DNA from: Chryseosolibacter sp964438975
Lineage (GTDB): Bacteria; Bacteroidota; Bacteroidia; Cytophagales; Cyclobacteriaceae
Length of the DNA: 64,000 bases
Reading direction: 5' to 3'
NCBI GenBank assembly: GCA_964438975.1
Contig: CAYTMU010000006.1
Span: forward strand, 46,754-110,753
The notes beneath the pieces were generated by a model. It did not search any database and had not been told where the DNA came from. It saw only the letters and a list, made by a program, of their open reading frames with translations. This document shows, piece by piece, positions 1-8,618 of this stretch. How positions within the stretch are numbered: position 1 is the first letter of the stretch; the number at the start of each line of letters is the position of its first letter. A program made the position numbers and the translations under genes.

Positions 1-1969
1 CCCAGTGATATGCTTTGCCAACAGGGGCCTCAAGTTGCTGCCACTGTTCATTTCCGTCGAAGATCTCACCGTAGTTTTTCTTGAAGTATTCCTTTCTCAC
101 CACTTTATCGACTACCTGCTGGATTTCCTGCTCCGATGGCCAGATGTCGCGAAGGAACACCGGTTCTCCCGCCGGATCCACGCCCAGCGGCTCCGCATTC
201 ATGTCAATATCCACGCGACCTACCAACGCATAGGCTACTACCAGTAAAGGCGACATCAGAAAATTCATCTTCACCTGCGGGTGGATACGCGCTTCAAAAT
301 TCCGGTTACTTGAAAGCGTCGCTGCGACGACGAGGTCGTGTTCGGTCACCGCTTCTGCTATCGGATCGGGCAACGGTCCTGAGTTGCCAATGCACGAGGT
401 ACAGCCATATCCCACGACATTAAATCGCAATTGCTCCAGCGCAGGTAGCAAACCAGACTCCAGTAGATAATCCGTCACCACTTTCGAACCAGGCGCCAGA
501 CTGGTCTTGACCCAGGGCTTCACATCCAACCCCTTCTCAATTGCCTTTGCGGCAAGCAAACCCGCACCAATCATGACATCGGGGTTCGATGTGTTCGTGC
601 AACTCGTGATCGCTGCGATCACGACATCGCCATCACTCAGGTGGAATGTCTCACCCTCATACGTCACTTCCACGGTGCGCATGTCACTGTGTTCCGCCAT
701 GGCTACCTGACTCGGCGTGACATTGCCTCCTTCGCCGGCCCATCGGTTCAGCGGCCGATCTGAATGTTCGATGTACTTACGCAGATACTTCTTTTCGAGG
801 AGATCCGCGATTGCCCCCTTCGCTTGCCGCAACAGGATCTTGTCTTGCGGACGACTTGGCCCCGAGATCGCGGGCTCCACCGATCCAAGATCCAGTTCAA
901 CAACCTGGCTATAAATTATCTGGTCCTCGTTCTCGCGCCACAACAAATTTTCCTTGGTGTAACGCTCCGTCAACTCGATCACCTCTTTCGGCCGATTCGT
1001 CTTGTCGAGATACTCAAGGGTCTTGGCGTCGATCGGAAAATAGGTGATCGTGCAGCCAAACTCTGGCGACATGTTTCCGATAGTCGCCCGGTCAGGAACG
1101 GAGAGTGTCTCCAGGCCGCTTCCAAATACCTCGACGAATTTCCCGACAACTTTTGTCCGACGCAGCAACTCCGTAATGGTCAACACGAGGTCAGTCGCTG
1201 TACTGCCGACGGGTAGCTTGCCCGTGAGCTTCAGGCCGATCACCTCCGGCACGCCGAAGAAATGAGGCTGGCCCAACATCGCTGCCTCTGCTTCAATTCC
1301 GCCAACGCCATATGCAACGATTCCAAGCCCGTTCACCATCGGCGTATGTGAATCTGTACCGACGAGCGAGTCGGGAAAGGCAACTCCGTCACGCTCCACT
1401 ACGCACTTGGAGAGATACTCGAGATTCACCTGATGGCAGATCCCCATTCCGGGTGGTACTACAGAAAAATTATCGAATGCGCTCTGCGCCCACTTCAGAA
1501 AACGATAGCGCTCGCTGTTTCGCTCATACTCGCGATCTACATTTCGGATATAGGCGTCCATATTTCCGTAGTAATCGACCTGCACAGAGTGGTCAATGAC
1601 CAGGTCAACGGGAATCAATGGGTTGATCAGCGAGGGATCTTTGCCCTTTCGCAACATTTCCGCACGTAACGACGCAATATCGACGATCGCCGGTACTCCG
1701 GTGAAATCCTGCATCAAAACACGGGCTGGAATGAATGGGATTTCTTTATCGGTAGGCTCGGGTCGCCAGTTCAAAAGTGTCTCGACATGCCCGGATGTTA
1801 TCACATAACTATCGTAGTTACGCAGCGCGTTCTCCAAAAGAATACGGATAGAAAACGGTAGCTGATGAATGCGGTAACCCTTCTCCTGGAGCGCTTTAAG
1901 ACTGTAGTATGACAGCTTGCGCTCTCCGATTGAAAACTCCTTCCTGATCCCTAAATAATCCTGGTTCAT
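1..1969 (-). CDS. acnA: Aconitate hydratase, C-terminus cut off by the window edge
   Basis: Converts citrate to isocitrate through cis-aconitate in the TCA cycle (cytoplasmic 4Fe-4S enzyme). About 656 codons are visible, beginning MNQDYLGIRKEFSIGERKLS; the AcnA/IRP family is about 900 residues, so roughly the last quarter (domain 4) lies outside the window. Seen on the reverse strand: VVIAAITSCTNTSNP (near 590-550), with the first cluster cysteine, and VVGYGCTSCIGN (near 420-385), with the other two. No stop or frameshift was noticed. The ATG at 1967-1969 is the natural family start. It lies 77 bases downstream of the GAPDH stop on the same strand, so co-transcription with gap is possible; no terminator is evident between them. 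The AcnA rather than AcnB class is clear from the domain order and motifs. Confidence 0.96.
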   Translation of the reverse strand, partial: MNQDYLGIRKEFSIGERKLSYYSLKALQEKGYRIHQLPFSIRILLENALRNYDSYVITSGHVETLLNWRPEPTDKEIPFIPARVLMQDFTGVPAIVDIASLRAEMLRKGKDPSLINPLIPVDLVIDHSVQVDYYGNMDAYIRNVDREYERNSERYRFLKWAQSAFDNFSVVPPGMGICHQVNLEYLSKCVVERDGVAFPDSLVGTDSHTPMVNGLGIVAYGVGGIEAEAAMLGQPHFFGVPEVIGLKLTGKLPVGSTATDLVLTITELLRRTKVVGKFVEVFGSGLETLSVPDRATIGNMSPEFGCTITYFPIDAKTLEYLDKTNRPKEVIELTERYTKENLLWRENEDQIIYSQVVELDLGSVEPAISGPSRPQDKILLRQAKGAIADLLEKKYLRKYIEHSDRPLNRWAGEGGNVTPSQVAMAEHSDMRTVEVTYEGETFHLSDGDVVIAAITSCTNTSNPDVMIGAGLLAAKAIEKGLDVKPWVKTSLAPGSKVVTDYLLESGLLPALEQLRFNVVGYGCTSCIGNSGPLPDPIAEAVTEHDLVVAATLSSNRNFEARIHPQVKMNFLMSPLLVVAYALVGRVDIDMNAEPLGVDPAGEPVFLRDIWPSEQEIQQVVDKVVRKEYFKKNYGEIFDGNEQWQQLEAPVGKAYHW

Positions 1970-2046
1970 AGCAGCGATATGTTGTTTTGGTTGAATTCGT
2001 GGCCAGTCCCTAAAGATCGTGAATAAAGATGAGATGCCCAGCTTTC

Positions 2047-3036
2047 TTACAGTTCTTGTATTTGTCGGATCATCTGGTTCGTAAATCCCCACTCGTTGTC
2101 ATACCAGGCCATTACCTTTACCAGGTCGCCATCTACCACACGCGTCATCGCAGTGTCCACAACCGAGGCAAAGGGACTTTTCACAATATCCGAAGATACG
2201 AGCAGTTCATTGGAGACCTGCAGCACCGATTTGTACCGATCAGTCTCCGACTCTTCCCGCAGCACTTGATTCACCTCCTCGGGCGTGGTGACCCGCGCAG
2301 CCACGAACGTTATATCAGAAATGGATCCAACGGGAACGGGCGTTCGCACGGATACGCCGTCAAACTTGTCAGCAAGCTGTGGATAAGCCTTTGTCGTAGC
2401 GATTGCCGCACCTGTAGACGAGGGGACGAGGTTGACAGCGCCAGCGCGTCCCATTCGCATGGCTTTCTTCGAAGGCGCATCGACAATTCCCTGTGACGCC
2501 GTATACGCGTGGATCGTGTTCAAAATAGCTTTCCGGATCCCGATCCTCCGATCTATGATTTCTATGATCGGCGCAACGTTGTTTGTCGTACAGCTGGCAC
2601 ATGAGAATACCGCTGTCTTCCCATCCTTCGTGTTAACGCCGTGGACAACCGTTGGTGTATCCTTGCTTTTTGACGGACCCGAGATGACAACTGTCTTCGC
2701 ACCGGCCTGAATATGCTTTTCAGCGTCCTCTTTGTTCGTGAAAAAACCCGTGCTTTCTATGACGATCTCCACGCCGGAATCCTTCCACGGAAGCAGCGAG
2801 GGGTCTTTCTCGCTGTGGTACTTTATTGTTTTCCCACCAACTACCAGGCGATCGCCCTCAACCTGCACTTCCTTGTCATAGATGCCGTATACACTGTCGT
2901 ATTTTAGCAGGTAAGCTGCGTTCTCAATCGTCATCAGATCGTTCACCGCAACGACTTCCATTTCGGGAAGGTCCATGATCAGCTTCAAAGAAGCCCGTCC
3001 AATTCTTCCGAAACCATTAATCGCAATTCGTTTCAT
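2047..3036 (-). CDS. gap: Glyceraldehyde-3-phosphate dehydrogenase, type I
   Basis: Oxidises glyceraldehyde-3-phosphate to 1,3-bisphosphoglycerate in glycolysis. It is 329 residues, normal for the family. The Rossmann motif INGFGRIGR is at residues 6-14. Catalytic Cys149 is in SCASCTTN, and the partner histidine is in NTIHAYTASQ. Asp33 in AVNDL at the end of beta-2 fits NAD rather than NADP preference (family knowledge). The C-terminus WYDNEWGFTNQM is canonical. It lies 36 bases downstream of the Ca2+ ATPase on the same strand and is followed by aconitase. The ATG at 3034-3036 is the only sensible start. Confidence 0.97.
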   Translation of the reverse strand: MKRIAINGFGRIGRASLKLIMDLPEMEVVAVNDLMTIENAAYLLKYDSVYGIYDKEVQVEGDRLVVGGKTIKYHSEKDPSLLPWKDSGVEIVIESTGFFTNKEDAEKHIQAGAKTVVISGPSKSKDTPTVVHGVNTKDGKTAVFSCASCTTNNVAPIIEIIDRRIGIRKAILNTIHAYTASQGIVDAPSKKAMRMGRAGAVNLVPSSTGAAIATTKAYPQLADKFDGVSVRTPVPVGSISDITFVAARVTTPEEVNQVLREESETDRYKSVLQVSNELLVSSDIVKSPFASVVDTAMTRVVDGDLVKVMAWYDNEWGFTNQMIRQIQEL

Positions 3037-3072
3037 AGCTCAGTTATTAAGGTGATACAACAAATCGAAACA

Positions 3073-5670
3073 TCAAACGTTCGACGTGACGTGTTCTGTC
3101 CGCCATCTCTTGAACAATTTCTCTGCTTCAACCGCCCAGAAGACGATGGAAGAAGCAGCAAGCACGATCAAGAACTCCTTCATCGTAAGCGGGTGGGTCT
3201 TAAAGACCGCGTTAAAGAACGGCACATAGATAACCGCGAGTTGCAGGGAAGCGGTCACGACAACCGCGAGCAGCATTTGCCTGTTCGAAAAAGGGCCTAT
3301 CGCAAAAAAGGAATTGCGGTTGGAACGTATAGCCAGAACGTGACCAAGCTGACTAAAGCACAACACTGTGAACGCCATCGTCTGCCAGTGACTGCCCGAA
3401 TGGTTAATTGAATACCATTGCATTCCCAACGTCACCGCAGCCATCAACAGGCCAACCCACAAGATGTGCCATCCCATTCCGCCGGCAAAAATATTCTCTT
3501 CCGGATCACGAGGTGGGCGTTCCATGATATCAGGCTCCTCTTTCTCAGACGCCAGTGCAAGACCCGGCAATCCGTCCGTAACAAGATTGATCCAAAGAAT
3601 GTGAACAGCCATCAACGGGATCGGAAGACCGAAAAAAGGTGCGAGAACGAGTGTCCAGATCTCACCCGAGTTCCCGGTCATTATGTAGCGAATGAATTTG
3701 AGGATGTTATCAAAGATACACCTTCCGTGTCTGACTGCCTTGATAATGGTCGCAAAGTTGTCGTCCAGCAGGATCATGTCTGATGACTCCTTGGTAACGT
3801 CGGTGCCGTTAATTCCCATGGCGATACCAATATCAGCGTTCTTCAACGCGGGGGCGTCATTTACTCCGTCACCGGTCATTGCTACGCACTGCCCCTTCTC
3901 CTGTAGCGCCTTGATAATGCGAAGCTTTTGTTCGGGATCAACGCGCGCATACACACGAATATCCTTTACGGCGTGATCAAACTCTTCATCAGTCATCTTC
4001 CGGAGCTCGGGACCAGAGAAAGCCAGATCACCCTTTGACGATATCATGCCGAGTGACTCGGCGACGGCCATAGCTGTCAACTTGTGATCACCCGTAATCA
4101 TAACCGGTCGTATCCCGGCATGCAGGCACTCGGAAACTGCTTGCCTGGCTTCCTGACGAACGGGGTCCTCCATTCCGGCAAATCCGATAAAGGTCAGCGA
4201 TGACTCCACCTCCCCCGCATTTTCAAGTGACGGCATCGCTTGAAAGTAGCGCATGGCATATCCCAGTGTCCGATAGCCTTTTCCCGCCATATCACCTGCT
4301 TTCTGAATGAACTCTGCTTTGAACGCTTGCTGTTCCTCCGAAAGGTTTTCGACGAGTACATCCACCGCCCCTTTTACGACCGCGATCACGCCCTGGTCAA
4401 CACGGTGGAACGTTGTCATGCTCTTTCGTGTCGAATCAAACGGAATCTCCGCTATCCGCGGGAACTTCGCCTCGATTTCCCTGCGATCAATCCCGCGTTC
4501 CTGCGCGTACCCCGCGAGCGCTACCTCCGTGGACTCGCCTTCCAGAACACCTTCTTCATTTTTGGTCACGTCGTTATTTAACGCCATCGCAGATCCCAAC
4601 CTGTCGTGTATTGCCGCGACTTCCCCGGGAAGCGCATCACTTGCAGCTTCGTACACCTCCTGCACCGTCATTTTGTTCAGAGTCAATGTGCCCGTCTTGT
4701 CGGAACAGATGTAAGTGACGGAACCCAGCGTTTCGACCGCAGGAAGGCGCCGGACTAACGCGTTGTTATCAACGAGGCGTTTCGCTCCTAACGCCAGTGC
4801 CACGGTCACCAGTGCGGGAAGAGCCTCGGGAATGGCCGCTACAGCAAGTGAAATTGCTGTGAGTAACATCGTAGACCATTCCTCGCCCCGCTGCCATCCC
4901 AGAAAAAAGAAAATGGTGCAAAGCGCAATGATGACGATGGTGAGGATCTTGCCAAATGAGTTCAATCTCTTTTGCAGCGGCGTCTTCCCTTCTTCCGCCT
5001 CGATCATTGTGGCTATTCGGCCAAATTCTGTTTTGACACCCGTCTCCACAACATAACCGACTCCCCGCCCATTGGTCACCGATGTACCGCGGTACCCCAT
5101 ATTGATCCTGTCACCGAGCGGATAATCCCCGGGAGTTAAAGGGTCTGTTGCTTTATTGGCATTCACAGATTCTCCTGTGAGTGCCGACTCATCGACCTTG
5201 AGCGTATACGCTTCCATGAACCGCAGGTCAGCGGGAATCACGTCTCCGGCTTCAAGTACAACAACATCGCCGGGTACAAGATATTCCGCTGGAATCTTTT
5301 CGGCGTAACCGCTTCGCACAACACGCGCCTCACTCGCGGCCATATTCTGAAGCGCCTCTATCGCCTTCTCAGCCCGGTACTCCTGAACCACTCCCACAAT
5401 CGCGTTGATAATGACAATCGCGAGAATCACGATTGTATCGGTGAACTCCCCGATGAAGCCGGAAACAATCGCTGCCGCCACCAACACCAGTATCATAAAA
5501 TCAGTGAACTGCCGCAAGAACATCCCTACAACAGTCTTCTTTTTCGCAGCTGCAAGGGCGTTCTTTCCGTATTGTTCAAGGCGACGACGAACTTCTTCTC
5601 CCGACAATCCCTCAGGATTTGTCCGAAAATGCTCCGCGACCTCGTGGACCGATCGGATGTGGTATTCCAT
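3073..5670 (-). CDS. P-type Ca2+-transporting ATPase (type II)
   Basis: Membrane cation pump of the P2 (SERCA/PMR1-like) class, probably exporting Ca2+ from the cytoplasm. Visible in order: an N-terminal cation-ATPase domain; TGES (about residues 165-168, actuator); TM4 PEALP (281-285); the phosphorylation site CSDKTGT with Asp324; MTGDGVNDAP (hinge); TM6 NLVTDGLPG, with the Asn and Asp of the Ca2+ site; and C-terminal membrane helices. I start it at the ATG at 5668-5670 (865 residues, MEYHIRSVHEVAEHF). The open frame extends further up but overlaps cls with unrelated sequence. The start is one base after the cls stop, so translation is probably coupled to cls. TM4 reads PEAL instead of the common PEGL, so the exact ion is not settled. 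Confidence 0.9.
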   Translation of the reverse strand: MEYHIRSVHEVAEHFRTNPEGLSGEEVRRRLEQYGKNALAAAKKKTVVGMFLRQFTDFMILVLVAAAIVSGFIGEFTDTIVILAIVIINAIVGVVQEYRAEKAIEALQNMAASEARVVRSGYAEKIPAEYLVPGDVVVLEAGDVIPADLRFMEAYTLKVDESALTGESVNANKATDPLTPGDYPLGDRINMGYRGTSVTNGRGVGYVVETGVKTEFGRIATMIEAEEGKTPLQKRLNSFGKILTIVIIALCTIFFFLGWQRGEEWSTMLLTAISLAVAAIPEALPALVTVALALGAKRLVDNNALVRRLPAVETLGSVTYICSDKTGTLTLNKMTVQEVYEAASDALPGEVAAIHDRLGSAMALNNDVTKNEEGVLEGESTEVALAGYAQERGIDRREIEAKFPRIAEIPFDSTRKSMTTFHRVDQGVIAVVKGAVDVLVENLSEEQQAFKAEFIQKAGDMAGKGYRTLGYAMRYFQAMPSLENAGEVESSLTFIGFAGMEDPVRQEARQAVSECLHAGIRPVMITGDHKLTAMAVAESLGMISSKGDLAFSGPELRKMTDEEFDHAVKDIRVYARVDPEQKLRIIKALQEKGQCVAMTGDGVNDAPALKNADIGIAMGINGTDVTKESSDMILLDDNFATIIKAVRHGRCIFDNILKFIRYIMTGNSGEIWTLVLAPFFGLPIPLMAVHILWINLVTDGLPGLALASEKEEPDIMERPPRDPEENIFAGGMGWHILWVGLLMAAVTLGMQWYSINHSGSHWQTMAFTVLCFSQLGHVLAIRSNRNSFFAIGPFSNRQMLLAVVVTASLQLAVIYVPFFNAVFKTHPLTMKEFLIVLAASSIVFWAVEAEKLFKRWRTEHVTSNV

Positions 5671-5671
5671 G

Positions 5672-7168
5672 CTACAACAACGGCGACAGAAGTCGCGCGA
5701 TTCGTTCGGGTAGTTGTTTGTACTTGGGGCGGCTTCGCCATACTTCCGGATCGATCTTCCGCGAATCACCCAGATCCCGAAAAAAATCTGCACGCAGCTC
5801 AGCGGCGAGTGTGGTACCGTAAACCACAGCGTTTACCTCGAAATTGACGTCAAAACTGCGGTAATCCATATTCGCGGTTCCCACAATAGAAATGTAATCG
5901 TCCACCACCATACACTTTGTGTGTATGAATCCCTTTTGGTAGAGGTAAATTTCCACGCCAGCACTGAGCATGTCTCCATAGAAGGACCACGCAGCGGCGT
6001 TGACCAGCCGCGAGTCGGAGACACCCGGCGCGATTATCTTGACAGAAACGCCGCTCAGCGCCGAGACTTTCAACGCATTCAAAATACTCTCGCCGGGAAT
6101 AAAGTACGGCGTGATCAGCAACAGTTCCTTCCGTGCGAGGTTGATAGCCTTTACCAGGGAAAGCATGATCGTTGAGGTTGGGGAGTCAGGACCGCTGGCC
6201 GCGATCTGAACATTCTCCCTCCCTTCGGGATGCCGGCGGATATCGAAATAGTACTGATCCGGATGAAGCTTCTTGCCTGAGCAAAAATTCCAATCGCAGA
6301 AAAACAGGTATTGCAGGTACTGGACGCCGGGACCCTCTATGCGAAGATGTGTGTCGCGCCAGTATACTTTCTTCTGAGACTTATACCGGGGATCGTTGAT
6401 GTAGCGATCGCTGATATTAATGCCGCCGACGAATCCGCAATTCCCGTCGATGACAATTATCTTGCGATGGTTCCGGTAGTGGATAGGATTGGCCAGAACG
6501 ATGAATCGTATCCTGTTAAAAGGATACGCCTCAACCCCGCCGGCGATCAGCTCTCGTGCCAGATCCTTACGAATACTTTGACTTCCAAATGCATCGTAGA
6601 TAACCCGAACCCGTACGCCCTCTTTCGCTTTTCGGATCAACAGATCTTTGACCTGGTTGCCGATAGTATCGTCTTCGTAAATGTAGTACTCAAGGTGGAT
6701 GTGGTGTCTTGCACGTTCGAGTGAGGCAAGTACGTCAGGAAACTTCTCTTCGCCATTCCGCAAAAGCTTTACGGCGTTGCCACCGGTCAGCGGACTAAAA
6801 CTATCCCGAAGGAGAAACTTGACAAGGCTTCTCCCGTCACCGATCGCATCAATCTCGCGTTGAAGATTCAACTCGGTTCGCGAAACCACGCCCTCAATGA
6901 TCCGCTGCGCAATTACGTCGTCGTCAATCAGTTTTTTGCTGTAAACACGTCGCTTCCGGTAATTTGTCCCAAACCAGAAATAAAACAGGATCCCTACGAA
7001 GGGCACGAAAACGACAAACAAGAGATAAGCAAGGGTCTTGTTGATACTCGTCGTGTCAAAGATGATCCGCAGGCATACGATGATCAGGAAACAAATGTAG
7101 CAGAATTCCAGGAGTATTATCCAGCTCATATATTGCGACGAACCTTCGTGACCAAGGACTGCCAACAA
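5672..7168 (-). CDS. cls: Cardiolipin synthase (phospholipase D family)
   Basis: Condenses phosphatidylglycerol into cardiolipin at the inner membrane. The 498 residues are typical of Cls. There are two N-terminal membrane segments (WIILLEFCYICFLIIVCLRI, then LAYLLFVVFVPFVGILFYFW) followed by two HKD catalytic motifs: HYRNHRKIIVIDGNCG in the first half and HTKCMVVDDYISIVGTANMD in the second. The start could be the first Met or the Met 13 residues later; both precede the first membrane helix. It lies 27 bases after the efflux outer-membrane factor and 1 base before the Ca2+ ATPase, so it is probably part of the efflux transcription unit. Confidence 0.94.
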   Translation of the reverse strand: MLAVLGHEGSSQYMSWIILLEFCYICFLIIVCLRIIFDTTSINKTLAYLLFVVFVPFVGILFYFWFGTNYRKRRVYSKKLIDDDVIAQRIIEGVVSRTELNLQREIDAIGDGRSLVKFLLRDSFSPLTGGNAVKLLRNGEEKFPDVLASLERARHHIHLEYYIYEDDTIGNQVKDLLIRKAKEGVRVRVIYDAFGSQSIRKDLARELIAGGVEAYPFNRIRFIVLANPIHYRNHRKIIVIDGNCGFVGGINISDRYINDPRYKSQKKVYWRDTHLRIEGPGVQYLQYLFFCDWNFCSGKKLHPDQYYFDIRRHPEGRENVQIAASGPDSPTSTIMLSLVKAINLARKELLLITPYFIPGESILNALKVSALSGVSVKIIAPGVSDSRLVNAAAWSFYGDMLSAGVEIYLYQKGFIHTKCMVVDDYISIVGTANMDYRSFDVNFEVNAVVYGTTLAAELRADFFRDLGDSRKIDPEVWRSRPKYKQLPERIARLLSPLL

Positions 7169-7195
7169 TATAGCAAAGAATGCCGGAAACTCCAG

Positions 7196-8596
7196 CTACT
7201 TCCAACCGCCACCGAGCGCTCTGTACACGTCGACGACTGAACTCAAGTGGTCAAGCCGTGAGTTAACAAGACCCAACTGCGAATTCAGCGCGTTCTGGCG
7301 TGCAGTAAGAACTTCCAGGTAATTGGCAAGCCCGCTGTTCATCAACTCCTCCGAGTATCGTGTAGCAGTATCATAGGCAGCAAATTCCTCACTCCGGATC
7401 TCAATCGAGACTCCCGAAGCGTGAAAGTTGTAAAGCGCATCCGATACTTCCCGGCTCGCCTGAAGCACTGCCTGCCGAAATCGCAACGCGGCCTGCTCTT
7501 TTTGAGACAAGGATACTTCATACTGGGTGCGTATGCGCCTTCCGTTCAACACGGGTTGGGTCAATCCGCCGAGGAGATTGGCAAACAAGGAGTTCACGCT
7601 GAACAACTCGTCGAGCTCCAGGCTCTGGATACCCGCATTTGCCGACAATGTAAGCGATGGATAGAAGTTGCTTTTCGCAACGTTGGTCATCTCGAATGCA
7701 TTCACTAATGCGTACTCGGCCGCAACAACATCCGGCCTGTTGCGCAATAACTGGACGGGTAATCCAATCTGCATTTCTTCGGGAAGTTGCTGCTCGTCCA
7801 GCACACCGCGTTCAATGGAACGGGATTCAGCACCCAGAAGAATCGACATAGTATTCTCCAGCAGGTTGATGTTCGTGCGCACATCCACCAGCAACGCCCT
7901 CGCCGTGTGCAACTGAGCTTCCGTCTGCTTTACCGCAACCTCCGACACGGTTCCGGCTTCCTTCAGCGCGCGCGTTGTTTCCAGTGCACTCTCACGCGTG
8001 ACAATTGTCTGTTCAACGATACGTTCCTGTTCGTCGAGCGCCAACAATCGGAAATACACTGTTGCTACGCCTGCGATCAGTTCAGTCTTCACAGCCTGAT
8101 GCGCTGCAACAGTCTGAAGGTAGGTCGCCTCCGAAGCGCGACGGGTGCTCCGTATCTTTCCCCAGATATCAGCTTCCCAGGAAAGACCTGCGGAAATCTC
8201 ATATTGTGTGAGGGCTCCGCTGAAGAAGGAGCCGAACTGGCTATTTCTCGAAAGCTCCTGGTAGTTTACACGTCCGGCTACATTTAAGGTTGGCAGCTGC
8301 CCTTGTTTACCCTGCAGGTAATACGAGCGGGCAATATCGATCTGGTGAAGCGCTACACGAATGTCGATGTTCTGCTCAAGCGCTTGCTCAATATGGCTTA
8401 CCAATATAGGGTCGGCAAAAAGTTCGCGCCAGGATACCTCCGCAAGAGACGCACTGTCGCGCGCCAGCGAATCGGTTCTGAAATATTCGTTTTGGATCAC
8501 CTCGGGGCGATTGTACGGTTGGGCTACGAAACAAGACTGCATCGTAACTACCAACACAGGCAAAGCCGCAAGCGCAAAAAATCTTCTTTTATTCAT
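7196..8596 (-). CDS. RND efflux outer-membrane factor (TolC/OprM/NodT family lipoprotein)
   Basis: Outer-membrane channel of a tripartite drug efflux pump. With the ATG at 8594-8596 it is 466 residues: a basic start MNKRRFF, a hydrophobic signal, and a probable lipidation Cys in VVTMQSC. A start further up would read into the 3' end of the pump gene. Two OEP repeats rich in long helices follow, including SWEADIWGKIRSTRRASEA and LPVQLLRNRPDVVAAEYAL, a signature of the NodT/OprM subfamily. It is third in the order adaptor, pump, outer-membrane factor, 22 bases after the pump stop. Confidence 0.93.
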   Translation of the reverse strand: MNKRRFFALAALPVLVVTMQSCFVAQPYNRPEVIQNEYFRTDSLARDSASLAEVSWRELFADPILVSHIEQALEQNIDIRVALHQIDIARSYYLQGKQGQLPTLNVAGRVNYQELSRNSQFGSFFSGALTQYEISAGLSWEADIWGKIRSTRRASEATYLQTVAAHQAVKTELIAGVATVYFRLLALDEQERIVEQTIVTRESALETTRALKEAGTVSEVAVKQTEAQLHTARALLVDVRTNINLLENTMSILLGAESRSIERGVLDEQQLPEEMQIGLPVQLLRNRPDVVAAEYALVNAFEMTNVAKSNFYPSLTLSANAGIQSLELDELFSVNSLFANLLGGLTQPVLNGRRIRTQYEVSLSQKEQAALRFRQAVLQASREVSDALYNFHASGVSIEIRSEEFAAYDTATRYSEELMNSGLANYLEVLTARQNALNSQLGLVNSRLDHLSSVVDVYRALGGGWK

Positions 8597-8618
8597 GATC
8601 ACCATGATTCTTCGTGTG